DNA of 64,000 nucleotides from Streptococcus suis. Its GTDB lineage: Bacteria; Bacillota; Bacilli; Lactobacillales; Streptococcaceae. This document shows, piece after piece, positions 27,881 to 37,727 of this stretch; position 1 is the stretch's first letter, and each line of letters begins with the position of its first letter. The notes under the pieces were generated by a model. It was not told the DNA's origin and made no database searches. It worked only from the letters and a program-made list of their open reading frames with translations. Position numbers and translations under genes: made by a program. The DNA lies in contig NZ_POQQ01000040.1 in assembly GCF_002964575.1 (NCBI RefSeq), forward strand, positions 1-64,000. Direction: 5' to 3'.

Positions 27881-27892
27881 AAAGGCTAAAAA

Positions 27893-27940
27893 AAATAGCA
27901 TAGTGAACTTTATAAGGAAAGTTGAAACTATGCTATTTTT
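27893..27940 (+). terminator. Terminator after the propeller-like gene
   Basis: AAAATAGCATAGT pairs with ACTATGCTATTTTT around a loop of about 21 nt, beginning a few bases after the stop codon. Confidence 0.88.
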
Positions 27941-27962
27941 AACTGTTCAAATTTTAGTCTCA

Positions 27963-28063
27963 TACTCAATGAAAATCAAAAACAGACTTGGCGACGCAGA
28001 TGCATATGAACTGAAGTTCATCAAATCAAGTTAACAACGTCTGATTTTGATTTTCGAAGAGTA
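27963..28063. repeat. RUP-like intergenic repeat
   Basis: About 101 bp, beginning TACTCAATGAAAATCAAAA and ending TTTGATTTTCGAAGAGTA, i.e. imperfect inverted ends with TA at each border. It resembles the small RUP-type elements of pneumococci. The same ends recur at 44562 and 45068 in this window. Confidence 0.7.
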
Positions 28064-28070
28064 TTAAACC

Positions 28071-28712
28071 TCATTCATTATCTACAAAATATGTCTCAGC
28101 ATCTGCTACTGCTTCCTTGACAAAGCTGTCATAAAAGGCAAGGTTAGGAATGCCATATTTGTTTAACAAGCTATCGACATAACTACTTCCTTCTACATCT
28201 TTAACACTTCCTTTTTTCTCCTTGCCATCATACTGATGGGTGAAATTTCCTTGTAAATCAATGAGGAGGGTGCCATCATTTGCGAAAGAAATAGAGTAGC
28301 CACTTTCTACAAAATACTGTCCAACCTGCCCCTTAGCTTCACTTGCTTTATCTTCACCTTCGTATTCATCAGTTGCTACAGTAAAATCACCACTTTCGAC
28401 AAAATAGGTCACCATGCAGCCGCTTGGATAGGAGAGGCTATAGTGTTCTCCAAGGGTCGAAGCTGGGGTATGGAGAAACTCCGTCCCATCGTCAAAGGTA
28501 ATGCTTGTACCTCCGCCTTCTGCTACTTCCTTAGAGACTACTTTCTGACTATGTTGGGTGGTAAATTTCTGTGCCTCTTCCTCATTGATTGTTTGCACTT
28601 GCTGACTCGAGGCAGTGCTGGTTTGTCCTTCCTTATACTTTACAGCACAGGCTGATAGGCATGCCAATAAGAGTAAAGAAGCACCTATTATAGTCACTCG
28701 ACTTCGTTTCAT
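28071..28712 (-). CDS. Lipoprotein of unknown function
   Basis: About 213 aa. Signal peptide and lipobox LSAC lie at residues ~19-22, then a Ser/Gln/Thr linker, then a beta-rich soluble part with SITFDDGTEFLHTP and VTYFVESGDFTVATDEYEG. Two similar FVES-containing strands suggest a small repeat. I choose ATG 28712 over the preceding GTG because AAGGAGG is better spaced. No family name recognised. It sits downstream of coiA on the same strand with a 43-bp gap, and could share its transcript. Confidence 0.75.
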   Translation of the reverse strand: MKRSRVTIIGASLLLLACLSACAVKYKEGQTSTASSQQVQTINEEEAQKFTTQHSQKVVSKEVAEGGGTSITFDDGTEFLHTPASTLGEHYSLSYPSGCMVTYFVESGDFTVATDEYEGEDKASEAKGQVGQYFVESGYSISFANDGTLLIDLQGNFTHQYDGKEKKGSVKDVEGSSYVDSLLNKYGIPNLAFYDSFVKEAVADAETYFVDNE

Positions 28713-28755
28713 CACAAGACCTCCTTGTAAACCTTTTCTTTTATTATATCATTAT

Positions 28756-29700
28756 TTACACATATTGTCTATAAATTATAGGTGGATACAAGACTTGTTT
28801 TCTCTGATTTTCCACTTTGTCGTAAAACTGGTCAAATGCCTGGTAAATCGGTGTCAGGTCTTGCTTGATCTGGGCAAAGCCAATGGCAGAGCGGGGCAGG
28901 CGGATTTGGGGATACCAGTCATCCAAGGACTGAGTGAGCAAGTTTTTCCCTTGCTGGTAGGCTAGCTCCTGCAACTTCATCCACTTAGGTACACGATAAT
29001 AGAGCTGCTTGGTGATATAGTCTACCAAGTTTTTATCCATCGGACAGGTAAAGTAGGACAAACTTTGCTTGGCATAGGGCAGCCGAAATATATCCAGTAA
29101 ATCACCCTGACCAAAGGAAAAGACTTTCGTTAGACAGTGAACCTTGCCACGCAGGTCTTCATGAATGAGGTAGCGAAGCCGCAGCTCCTTCTTCTCATCA
29201 TCCAATTCCCAGAGGTGAAAGCCCATATTCATACTAAAGGAGAGAAACTGCTTGTGCAATTTGGTCAACCTATCCTTGAGCCACAAATCCTTGCCTAGCA
29301 ACCAGAGAACTTGGTAACCAGCATTACAATAGGCTTGCGTCCGTTCCTGCAAACGAGAAATCGGCAGACTGGAACATTGGACCTCTAAGGCGAGTCGCTT
29401 ATTCACCAATAAATCTGCTAGTTGGTTGATCTCTGGTAGGTATTTTTCCAACTCAACCGGCTCCTTTTCTGCCAGCCAACTGTAAAGCTCTGATTTGAGG
29501 GAAAGGTGCTGGGCAGATTCATTCTCCGTAAAAAACGGGCAGTCTTTCCGACTAACATGGGCAAAGTGCGGTCGCATGATTTTACCAGAACGGTAGCGGA
29601 CTGGACTAGAACACTGGGGACAGTAAAAGTCTTCACCTCTCAAATCCTGAACTTCTAGGAGATTGAACAAGTGATTGGTTTTATTTTTTACGATAAACAT
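28756..29700 (-). CDS. coiA: Competence protein CoiA
   Basis: 314 aa. CoiA is a late competence protein needed after DNA uptake for recombination. The N-terminal zinc-ribbon-like part has FYCPQCSSPVRYRSG and PHFAHVSRKDCPFF. The nuclease-like core has ESAQHLSLKSELYSWL and LADLLVNKRLALEVQCSSLPISRLQERTQAY, in which an Asp and a Glu-x-Gln occupy restriction-nuclease-like positions. A ComX box TACGAATA lies 20 bp upstream of the ATG, so expression is restricted to competence. Length is normal and the frame intact. Confidence 0.9.
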   Translation of the reverse strand: MFIVKNKTNHLFNLLEVQDLRGEDFYCPQCSSPVRYRSGKIMRPHFAHVSRKDCPFFTENESAQHLSLKSELYSWLAEKEPVELEKYLPEINQLADLLVNKRLALEVQCSSLPISRLQERTQAYCNAGYQVLWLLGKDLWLKDRLTKLHKQFLSFSMNMGFHLWELDDEKKELRLRYLIHEDLRGKVHCLTKVFSFGQGDLLDIFRLPYAKQSLSYFTCPMDKNLVDYITKQLYYRVPKWMKLQELAYQQGKNLLTQSLDDWYPQIRLPRSAIGFAQIKQDLTPIYQAFDQFYDKVENQRKQVLYPPIIYRQYV

Positions 29701-29719
29701 ATTTCCTCCTCATCCTATG

Positions 29720-29727
29720 TATTCGTA
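29720..29727 (-). promoter_or_regulatory. ComX (SigX) box of coiA
   Basis: TACGAATA on the minus strand, in the context TTTTACGAATACAT, ending 20 bp before the coiA ATG. This octamer is the established late-competence promoter element in streptococci. Confidence 0.85.
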
Positions 29728-29863
29728 AAAGCAGTCAAGATGTTGGCAGGAAGTTGCTCATTCTATTTCAGTAGAAATCATTTCTAAACATCATAATATA
29801 TCATTTGTTTTCCTTATATTTTTTTGTTATAGTAGATACAAGAACAACTGGAGGCGCTTACTT

Positions 29864-32818
29864 ATGACAAGGTTATCTTGTTTACTATTTGGAACTCCGA
29901 CTATCTTAGTCAATCAAGCGGAAATCACACCATCCTATGCCAAAATCAGTGCCCTGATTTATTATCTTATGTTAAAAGGTGAAGCCAGTCGTGAAGAGGT
30001 AGCTACACTCTTGTGGGGGGATAAAAATTCCGAGAAGGCTAGAAAAAACTTACGGAATACTATTTATCAGACCAACAGAGAGCTAGGATGTGAAGCTATT
30101 GTCAGTCCCAGCAGGTCCATGCTTGCTATCAATCCCCATATTGCTATTGCCTGTGATGTGCAGCTATTCTTGTCAGACCCTGTTCACCAGCTCCATCTCT
30201 TCAAGGGAGAGTTTCTGGAAAATTTTTATATCAAGAATTGCCAAGAGTTTGACTTTTGGATAGAAAAAATCAAGTCCCAACTGGAAAAGACCTATCTGAC
30301 AGCTTGTCAGCAGTTGCTGGAAAAACAAGAGCGCTTGTCTGACTTAGAAGAAGCTGAGCACCTCATCCTTCGGATGATTAGCATGGATGAATTCAATGAA
30401 GAGCATTATCTTACCTTGATGAAACTCTATTTGGAGGAAGGACAGACACGAAAGGTTATTGAAACCTATCATCGCTTGGCACAACTATTGGATAAGGAGC
30501 TCGGAATCGGACCTGGTGAAGCGATAAAAAAACTCTATTATCAAGTCGTCAGGGATTATGCAGAGAAAAAAGACTCCCAGCTAGCTCCCAAAACCGACTA
30601 CTTTTTTGGAAGAATTGAAGAAATTCATGCTATCGAACATTTCCTAGCCGCTGTCTTAGAAACTGGTAGTCGTGCCTTTTTCCTCCATGGTGAAGTTGGC
30701 TCAGGAAAACGAAGCCTGGTCCGTCAAGTTTTGGCTAACCAGGACCAACGGTTTTCTATCATTCATATCAACTGTTTACCAGAGGACCTCTACAAGCCAT
30801 ACTCCATTTGGCGAAAGATAAGTCATAACTATCAATGGATTTTCCAAGAGACATTGGATACAAGACTGCCTTTGGAAGAAACAAGGAACCGTGAAGACTT
30901 GATTGATGGTTTGGAAAAGACCTGTCAGAAACAAGCTCTACTGTTCTTGATTGAGGATGCTCATTGGATGGATAAAGAGAGTTTACAAGTAGTGCTGGAC
31001 TGTATTCATGCTCTTAGCCGTGCTCCTCTAGCATTTCTATTCACCAGAAACTTACGGCAAAATAAGGAAATGGATTATCTTGAGCATTACCTGTATAACC
31101 ATCAGCTTGCAGAAAACCTTTATTTGAAAAATTTATCCCTCGCTGACAGTCAGGACTTTTTAAAAGAACTGAGTCAGCAGGATGCTCTTTCTAATTTAGA
31201 GCAGATTTACCATTTTAGTCAAGGCAATCTCTTTCTCCTTGACCAATACGCCCAGCAAATCAGGGAGGGATGTGAATTCCATCCTCTAACGGCAGCTATT
31301 CGGTCAAAAATGGCTTTGCAGGTCCATGCCCTTGATACAAAAGAAGAGGAGTTACTCAACTACCTTTCGACCTGTAGTGCTGGAAGTGATGTTAGTCTAT
31401 TGGCTAATTTAATGGGGCTAAGCCATCATGAAATGGCTGTATTGGTTGATCAGCTAACCAGCAAATCCCTTATCCTGCAAAAAGAGGTTGATGATCGACT
31501 GGAAGTACAATTTCGTCAAGCTGTCTTAGGAGAATTTCTCTACGATCAGCTACCTCTATCAAAAAGAAGAATTTTGCATGAACAAATTGCCTTTCATCTC
31601 ATCCAAAAATTACAACTTCAACCCAACAACAGCGAATTATTGCTAAAGATTGCAAGGCATTTTACTGCTGCCAAGCAACCTCTGATGGCTCTGGAGTATC
31701 GTTTACAACACTTAAATCTGGCAATCAAGTCACACTACGATCTTTTTCCTTTGGGCTCTAGTAATGACCAACTAAGTGGGGGCAAGGAAGAAGAGAATGT
31801 GCTCTGGATCCAGGAACAGTTGGCTGAGGTGCGGGAAACCATGGCTCATCTCGAAAAGCTTTATGGCGACCAGCGTCAGTTCCAGCTTCTTCAAGTTCGA
31901 TTTGAATTTTATGAAGGTCGCTACTATATCCGAATCGGTAATTATCAGAAGGGAGTTAGCAGTATCCGTAAGGTGATTGCCAGAGCCCATGCCCTCCATG
32001 AACAAGAATACCTACTAAAAGGCTATCGACAGTTTATCCATTACTGCATCCAGATTGAAAACATTAGTGACCTGGGCTACTATGCTGAATTAGGTCTGGA
32101 AACTGCTATAGAGGCTAATGATCACCAAGCCATCGGAATGTTTCTACGCTTTAAGGGACTTTTTAATCTCATGTTAGGGGATGAGGAGAAGGCTAGTCGT
32201 CTTCTCTACGAAGCCATTGATTGCTTTAGTCTGACAGCTTCTATGCAGAAGAAATACGCCATTCAGATTGCTGCTGCCCTAGATTACTTGGCGGAGATGG
32301 CTCAGATCCGCAGAGATTTTCTGACTGCCATCCATCTGCAAAAAGACGCTATCGAATTGATGCAAGACCAGGCTCCACAATCATCTACTCTTGGTTTTTA
32401 TATCGGCTTGGGGACTTCCTACTATCATCTGCAAGATTTTGACCAGGCTTATTCCATCTTTCAGGCGTCTATTCAAGAAGTCAATCAACAGATTTATCCT
32501 TGGAAGGAAGTGCAACTCAAGCTCTATTTGGCACTACTAGGTTGCCAGAAACAAGACTACACAGGAGTTCATGACCTGCTCGATAGGAAAGAAGCCTTGA
32601 TTTCTCGCTATTCTAATCCAAGAGATAAGGGCATGATTTATTACCTAATGGCAAAATTGAAGAATGAAATGAGGGACAATCCCCTACTAGAAGCTACATT
32701 TGCTCAAAAATTAGACGAGGACTTGAGCCACTACTACCACATCGCCAAACAATTCCTGAACCCTTATCGCGACCGTTTGCTTCTGGAAGATTTGGAGAAT
32801 TTCATGAAAGCAAACTAA
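29864..32818 (+). CDS. BTAD/AAA large transcriptional regulator
   Basis: 984 aa. The N-terminus (about 5-95) is a winged-helix DNA-binding region with EEVATLLWGDKNSEKARKNLRNTIYQTNREL, as in SARP/BTAD regulators. Residues ~100-235 are the helical BTAD. A NACHT/AAA-like ATPase follows, with GEVGSGKRS at 276-284 and LLFLIEDAHW at about 359-368. The C-terminal half is TPR-like. Arg replaces the usual Ser/Thr after the P-loop Lys, so nucleotide hydrolysis may be altered. It is convergent with hutG across a shared terminator. A role in the hut region is possible but unproven. Confidence 0.75.
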   Translation: MTRLSCLLFGTPTILVNQAEITPSYAKISALIYYLMLKGEASREEVATLLWGDKNSEKARKNLRNTIYQTNRELGCEAIVSPSRSMLAINPHIAIACDVQLFLSDPVHQLHLFKGEFLENFYIKNCQEFDFWIEKIKSQLEKTYLTACQQLLEKQERLSDLEEAEHLILRMISMDEFNEEHYLTLMKLYLEEGQTRKVIETYHRLAQLLDKELGIGPGEAIKKLYYQVVRDYAEKKDSQLAPKTDYFFGRIEEIHAIEHFLAAVLETGSRAFFLHGEVGSGKRSLVRQVLANQDQRFSIIHINCLPEDLYKPYSIWRKISHNYQWIFQETLDTRLPLEETRNREDLIDGLEKTCQKQALLFLIEDAHWMDKESLQVVLDCIHALSRAPLAFLFTRNLRQNKEMDYLEHYLYNHQLAENLYLKNLSLADSQDFLKELSQQDALSNLEQIYHFSQGNLFLLDQYAQQIREGCEFHPLTAAIRSKMALQVHALDTKEEELLNYLSTCSAGSDVSLLANLMGLSHHEMAVLVDQLTSKSLILQKEVDDRLEVQFRQAVLGEFLYDQLPLSKRRILHEQIAFHLIQKLQLQPNNSELLLKIARHFTAAKQPLMALEYRLQHLNLAIKSHYDLFPLGSSNDQLSGGKEEENVLWIQEQLAEVRETMAHLEKLYGDQRQFQLLQVRFEFYEGRYYIRIGNYQKGVSSIRKVIARAHALHEQEYLLKGYRQFIHYCIQIENISDLGYYAELGLETAIEANDHQAIGMFLRFKGLFNLMLGDEEKASRLLYEAIDCFSLTASMQKKYAIQIAAALDYLAEMAQIRRDFLTAIHLQKDAIELMQDQAPQSSTLGFYIGLGTSYYHLQDFDQAYSIFQASIQEVNQQIYPWKEVQLKLYLALLGCQKQDYTGVHDLLDRKEALISRYSNPRDKGMIYYLMAKLKNEMRDNPLLEATFAQKLDEDLSHYYHIAKQFLNPYRDRLLLEDLENFMKAN

Positions 32819-32842
32819 ATAAGCTCAACTACAAATACAACC

Positions 32843-32882
32843 AAAAAGGAAGGACCTATTCAGTGATGGTCCTTCCTTTTTT
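32843..32882. terminator. Shared terminator of the BTAD regulator and hutG
   Basis: AAAAAGGAAGGACC pairs with GGTCCTTCCTTTTTT around a 12-nt loop between the two convergent stops. A and T runs on opposite sides make it bidirectional. Confidence 0.9.
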
Positions 32883-32904
32883 CTAGTTATCCTAGGAAAA
32901 GTCT

Positions 32905-33900
32905 TTATTTTCTGTCGTGTGTTTGAACCAAAATCCGTGTCAGATAGAAGATAAGCGTTGCTGCTAAGTTGGCCGTATGGTTGTCTATATCATGAGGTGG
33001 AGATGTTTCAACAATATCGATACCAACAATTTTATCGCTAGCAGCCAAATACTGTAAAAGTAGAACGGCTAGGTTTGGGTCAATCCCAAGAGACTGAATG
33101 GCGCTGACACCTGGTGCAGATCCCACTGAAAAACAATCCATATCAATGGTCAGATGGATAGCCTGCTGACGCTGAATAAACTCATCTAGGTAAGAGCAAA
33201 TTTTTTCATAGCCCATTACATAGAGATTTTGCCCGGTTAAAAAGGAAATATCTGCTGATTTAGCAACAAAGTCAAAGAGAAAGAGATTGGTATTGTGTTC
33301 TTGAATTCCTAAGGCTAAGTAAGGAAATTCGTAACCCCTTGTCCTACAATCATCATAAATCTGCCGAAAACCAGTACCAGAATTTGGACCTGTTTGGTCA
33401 TAAGGACGAAGGTCAAAATGAGCGTCGAAATTGATAACAGCAATCGGCTCTTCCTGCTCTAAGCCAGCCTGCAGGCCCTTGTAATGTCCATAGGCCGTTT
33501 CATGTCCTCCACCCAGGACAATCGGAAAGAGGTTCAAGTCCAGCATCCGCCGAACAGCTGCAGCCAGACTGTCCTGCAATTCTGCCAAGCTGCAATTAGG
33601 CCCATCTATGTCCCCCACATCGTAAATCTTGACTTCGTTGCCCAAATGCCAAGGTAGTTTAGCTAGTTGGGTTCGGATACTACTGGCCCCCTCTACTGCT
33701 CCAACACGTCCATGATTGATATAGACACCTTTATCACTCTTAAATCCAATGATTCCAAAATGCTTGCCCTCTAAGCGTTCAAGTGTTTGGTCATTGAGAT
33801 CGATAAATTCCATCACCATGCCCCATTTGGCAGTATAGAGATCATCGTCAACCCCTCTTTGATAGTAGGAATAGGTTGTTGGATAATAGTTTCTTAGCAT
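32905..33900 (-). CDS. hutG: Formimidoylglutamase
   Basis: 331 aa arginase/ureohydrolase-family enzyme that splits N-formimino-glutamate into glutamate and formamide. Mn-binding motifs are GGGHE (about 152-156), [10 protein letters not shown] and [19 protein letters not shown], and the specificity signature ETSPPHD closes the site. It is the last gene of the hut cluster, separated from hutH by a hairpin, so it may be transcribed at a lower or independent level. The cluster also holds ftcD/fchA, giving a second route for the same intermediate. Confidence 0.9.
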   Translation of the reverse strand: MLRNYYPTTYSYYQRGVDDDLYTAKWGMVMEFIDLNDQTLERLEGKHFGIIGFKSDKGVYINHGRVGAVEGASSIRTQLAKLPWHLGNEVKIYDVGDIDGPNCSLAELQDSLAAAVRRMLDLNLFPIVLGGGHETAYGHYKGLQAGLEQEEPIAVINFDAHFDLRPYDQTGPNSGTGFRQIYDDCRTRGYEFPYLALGIQEHNTNLFLFDFVAKSADISFLTGQNLYVMGYEKICSYLDEFIQRQQAIHLTIDMDCFSVGSAPGVSAIQSLGIDPNLAVLLLQYLAASDKIVGIDIVETSPPHDIDNHTANLAATLIFYLTRILVQTHDRK

Positions 33901-33941
33901 GTTTTCTCCTAGTTATCATCTTCATCATCAAACTCTGACAG

Positions 33942-33977
33942 AATAGGAGGTCTTGTTCCTTGATAAGACCTCCTATT
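33942..33977 (-). terminator. Hairpin between hutH and hutG
   Basis: AATAGGAGGTCTT pairs with AAGACCTCCTATT around a 10-nt loop. It lies downstream of hutH on the minus strand and could attenuate transcription into hutG. In the minus sense the U run is poor, so termination may be partial. Confidence 0.65.
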
Positions 33978-34024
33978 TAGTATAGCTATCTTATTACTTC
34001 CTGTCAAATTCTGATCAGGCTGGC

Positions 34025-35569
34025 TTAGTCATATTGGATAGTCAGAGAAACTGCCTCTTCCACTGCAGCCAAGAATTCCGGACTTTCAATCACAAGTGAA
34101 GCTTTATTGAGCTCATCGTAGATTTCAATGTCTTTGTCATTTTCGATGAAGTCAACCTGCTGTCTAAAGACTGTATAGGCTGGCTTGGTTCCCTTACCAA
34201 GTTTAGCACTATTCTCTTTCAAATCCAGAGCTTGACAAGCAGCCATGATTTCTGTTGCAAGGACACGGCGAGCATTTTTCAGTATTTCCCCTGCCTTACG
34301 AGCCGCAATTGTTCCCATGCTGACAAAGTCTTCTTGGTTTTCACAAGATGGAATAGAATCCACACTGGCTGGATGAGAAAGAACCTTGTTCTCGGAAACT
34401 AGGGCCGCACAGGCATATTGGGTAATCATAAAGCCTGAATTACAGCCAGGGTGTTTAACCAAGAAGGACGGCAATTTGCTGAGCTGGCTATTGACCAAAC
34501 GCTCGACACGGCGTTCAGATACATTTCCGATTTCTGCAATCGCGATACCCAATAAATCAAATGGTTGAGCCATCGGTTCCCCGTGGAAGTTACCACCTGA
34601 AATAACGTGGCCATTCTTACAAATGATTGGATTATCCGTTACAGAATTGATTTCAATCTCTACTTTTTCCTTGACATAGGCAATCGAATCCTTGCTCGCA
34701 CCATGAATTTGTGGGATACAGCGTAAGGTATATGGATCCTGCACGCGCTGAATGGTCGCCACTGTCGTGTTGCCACTGTCTTCTAAGAGATGACGAATAT
34801 TTCTTGCCGTTGCAAGTTGGCCACTTTGAGGACGAATAAGATGCAATTCTTCTTCAAATGGACTAGTAATACCATTATGAACTTCCAGTGACAATGCTCC
34901 AGCAATATCTGACAATTTCAAAAGCTGGATGGCATCGTAGGTCACTAGGGCACCGATAGCTGTCAAGACAGTTGTGCCGTTAATCAGGGCCAAACCCTCT
35001 TTTGCTGCTAGGTGAATAATGTCAATACCTGCTTGCTCCATCGCTTCCTTACCTGAAAGCAACTGTCCCTTGTAATAGGCTTTCCCCAAACCTAACATTG
35101 GTAAAACCATATGAGAAAGCGGAGCAAGGTCACCTGATGCACCCAAGGAGCCTTTTTCAGGAATAAATGGATGAACCCCCTTGTTCAACATCTCCAGCAA
35201 TTTTTCAACGGTTTCAAGGCGAATACCTGAATATCCTTTGACCAGAGAGTTAATCCGAATTAGCATAATAGCCCGAACCACATCCTCTGGTAAGGGATTG
35301 CCAAAACCGCTAGAATGAGTGCGAATCAAATTTTCTTGCAACTGAATAGTGTCTTCCGTAGGAATACTAACATTACAGAGGGAACCAAAACCAGTGGTCA
35401 CCCCATAGACAACCCGCTTTTCCCTGACAATATCATCCACAATTTTACGCGAAGCCAAGACATCTTCCTTAGCCTCTTCTGAAATCAAGCACTGCCGACC
35501 ATCTCTGGCAACAGCTACAACATCTTCTAAAGTCAAACTTTTTCCATCTAATACAAGTGGTTTTGTCAT
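34025..35569 (-). CDS. hutH: Histidine ammonia-lyase
   Basis: 514 aa enzyme that deaminates histidine to urocanate. The Ala-Ser-Gly that forms the MIO cofactor is in GSLGASGDLAPLSHM. Also present are YGVTTGFGSL, EVHNGITSPF, QDPYTLRCIPQIHGA, NFHGEPMAQPFD and GCNSGFMITQ. I start at ATG 35569 because GAAAGG lies directly against an upstream ATG (35578) but 9 nt from this one. It follows the permease by about 33 bp and precedes a hairpin. No lesion was seen. Confidence 0.93.
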   Translation of the reverse strand: MTKPLVLDGKSLTLEDVVAVARDGRQCLISEEAKEDVLASRKIVDDIVREKRVVYGVTTGFGSLCNVSIPTEDTIQLQENLIRTHSSGFGNPLPEDVVRAIMLIRINSLVKGYSGIRLETVEKLLEMLNKGVHPFIPEKGSLGASGDLAPLSHMVLPMLGLGKAYYKGQLLSGKEAMEQAGIDIIHLAAKEGLALINGTTVLTAIGALVTYDAIQLLKLSDIAGALSLEVHNGITSPFEEELHLIRPQSGQLATARNIRHLLEDSGNTTVATIQRVQDPYTLRCIPQIHGASKDSIAYVKEKVEIEINSVTDNPIICKNGHVISGGNFHGEPMAQPFDLLGIAIAEIGNVSERRVERLVNSQLSKLPSFLVKHPGCNSGFMITQYACAALVSENKVLSHPASVDSIPSCENQEDFVSMGTIAARKAGEILKNARRVLATEIMAACQALDLKENSAKLGKGTKPAYTVFRQQVDFIENDKDIEIYDELNKASLVIESPEFLAAVEEAVSLTIQYD

Positions 35570-35602
35570 AACTTTCATCCTTTCGTTTTCAGGAGTGTTC
35601 CA

Positions 35603-36916
35603 TTACACTTTCTTTCGTCCATGCATGAAGAAGTAAATCGCACTAGAAATTAGTAAACCGATGGCTCCATATACAAAGTTCATTGGATTGTCACCCCAAA
35701 TCATAATCAAACTGATGACTACAGCAATAGTTGGAATAACTGGACCAAATGGCAGACGGAAGACCACCTGTGCATTCGGCTCATCTTTGCGTAATTTATT
35801 GACAGCCAGTGCTGTTGGAATGTATTGGAAGAAACGGAAGACAACACTGAGGGTAGCAAGAATTTCAAATGAACCTGATAACAATAGTATACAAGCAATG
35901 ACACAAGAAATAATAATGGCTACAACTGGTGCATCATTGCCATTTTTACGAGCAATGGCAGCTGGCAAAAGTCCTTCTTCTGCAATGGCAGCACCGAAAC
36001 GTGGCACCATAATGGATTCACCCATGTTCAGACCGGTGATGGAAATGAGAGCCCCAATAGATACCAACCAGTAGCCAGCAGGACCGATCATCTTAACAAG
36101 AGCATCTTGCACAGGAGCCTTTGTATCCATTATACCAGAACCTAGCATAGCAATGGTACCACCAATAATGAGCATATACAAAATTGAAACAATACTAATG
36201 GAACCTAATATAGCTCGAGGAACATTTTTTTCTGGATTTCGCATCTCACCAGCTACGATAGAGAGGGTTTCAAAACCGATAAAGCCATAGAAAATATAGA
36301 TGGCGGTACCTGAAATCGCTCCGAGCAAGGTTTGTCCTTCAGATAATTGAACAAAAGGACTAAAGTTAGACAAACCTTGAGGGATAAAGATAAGAGCACA
36401 AAGGGAGAAGAGTATAATCGGAATTAACTTGGCAATGGTTGCTGTAATGGTAAAGACTTTGGAGGTTCTCAAACCAGCAATGTTCATCAAGGACAAGAGA
36501 ATGACCAAGCCGATACTAAGTGGAATATTCATTCCCTCAAAGGCTGGGAAAGTGATGATGAACATCTTAGCAAAACCTGCTGCCATAGCCGCCCAGGCAA
36601 ACATGGTCACCATCCAGCCTAAGATGCCGACATTAAAACCAATAAAGTCACCAAAAGCACGTTTAGAATATTGAAAGGCACCGCCGTTTTTTCCAAAGTA
36701 CCCTGCTACCTCAGCAAAACAGACCGCCAACATGATGGTCAAGATAGCCGTTCCTAGCATAACAGCGATGGAAGCTGGACCTAGGTCCCGATAAATATTT
36801 TGCGGCAAGAGAAAGATACCAGACCCAATAACAGCGTTAATACCGTATAAGGTCGCTCCTGTCAGAGAGAATTTTGCACTCTCCTGCGTCGATAACTGTG
36901 TCTGTTTGTTTTCCAT
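35603..36916 (-). CDS. APC-family amino acid permease, probably histidine
   Basis: 437 aa with about 12 membrane segments. The N-terminal block FSLTGATLYGINAVIGSGIFLLP is the APC signature, and FYGFIGFETLSIVAGEMRNPEKNVPRAI in the middle matches amino acid/polyamine antiporters. Its position between hutD and hutH strongly suggests it imports histidine or exchanges it with a Hut product. Specificity is inferred only from context. Confidence 0.82.
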   Translation of the reverse strand: MENKQTQLSTQESAKFSLTGATLYGINAVIGSGIFLLPQNIYRDLGPASIAVMLGTAILTIMLAVCFAEVAGYFGKNGGAFQYSKRAFGDFIGFNVGILGWMVTMFAWAAMAAGFAKMFIITFPAFEGMNIPLSIGLVILLSLMNIAGLRTSKVFTITATIAKLIPIILFSLCALIFIPQGLSNFSPFVQLSEGQTLLGAISGTAIYIFYGFIGFETLSIVAGEMRNPEKNVPRAILGSISIVSILYMLIIGGTIAMLGSGIMDTKAPVQDALVKMIGPAGYWLVSIGALISITGLNMGESIMVPRFGAAIAEEGLLPAAIARKNGNDAPVVAIIISCVIACILLLSGSFEILATLSVVFRFFQYIPTALAVNKLRKDEPNAQVVFRLPFGPVIPTIAVVISLIMIWGDNPMNFVYGAIGLLISSAIYFFMHGRKKV

Positions 36917-36939
36917 GATATGATCTCCTAAATCTTCTT

Positions 36940-37714
36940 CTAGATCATGTTCCTACCTAGGTCAGTAGACCTAAGTTTAGCAATCAGTGCCTTAGGCTTT
37001 TGGCAAGCTTGACAAGCAGTTAGATGAAGGGATCGGGGAGGCAACTCTTTGGTCTCTACAACCAGCAATTCCTTTGCGGCTAGATGACCACTTCCCCAAC
37101 CTTCTATATGGAAATCCAAATCGACTAAGGCATAAATAAATTGAAAATCATCCCCACACTCTACTATCCAGTTGTTTTCATCCATCACCTGTAAATCAGC
37201 TTGAACACTATCGTCAAATATTATATTAAAATCCTGTGCTTTTCCTAGGCATTTAATGGATTGTTCCCCCTCAAACCGATGGATGTGATAAGGGGCCAGA
37301 GTCACTTGTTCACCACTATTCATATCCTGCAAGACAATGGTTTTATCTAAGCTTAATAAAATACGGTGATAAGAAGGTAGCGAGGTGAAGGTCGATTGTT
37401 CCGTGTCCATACTTGCTGTGGACAATCGAAATTGAAAATTTCTTTCACCATAGGAAGACTGAGCAGGAAAGAGATAGAGTTGAGTGGTTCGTCCACCTGA
37501 CCAAGATGTTTCTTGGTAATCACTTGTTTTTAGAACCTGTATTCACAAGTAAAGTGCTTTTAGATAAGAGATAGTTTTTCGCTCATCAAGGCAGTTTTTT
37601 GAGAGAATACTGACTGTATTTTGAAAAAAACTAACGATGAAGAGCTGAAAAACTAGCCTTAGATGGAAGTGCTGAACTGTGAATACAGGTTCTTATTTGT
37701 TCAACTCTAATCAT
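36940..37714 (-). pseudogene. hutD: hutD, split by a MITE-like insertion
   Basis: The intact gene would encode about 203 aa. The 5' end survives at 37714-37696, coding MIRVEQI after GAGGTGG. The frame then enters the 161-bp element, which gives a stop after about 28 codons. Beyond the element the frame resumes with TSDYQETSWSGGRTTQLYLF and runs intact to 36940. Removing the element plus one TA rejoins the codons for VEQI-KTSDYQ in frame, so the insertion is the only lesion seen. A shorter protein might be made from TTG 37425. HutD-family proteins have a poorly defined accessory role in histidine use. Confidence 0.85.
37533..37693 (+). repeat. MITE-like element, copy 3, inside hutD
   Basis: 161 bp between duplicated TA dinucleotides (37531-37532 and 37694-37695). 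It starts GAACCTGTATTCACAAG and ends GTGAATACAGGTTCT, so its ends are inverted repeats. It contains no ORF. A TA target is typical of IS630/Tc1-mariner-type transposition, so it may be mobilised by an IS630-like enzyme elsewhere. Confidence 0.88.
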
Positions 37715-37727
37715 CCTTCCACCTCTC

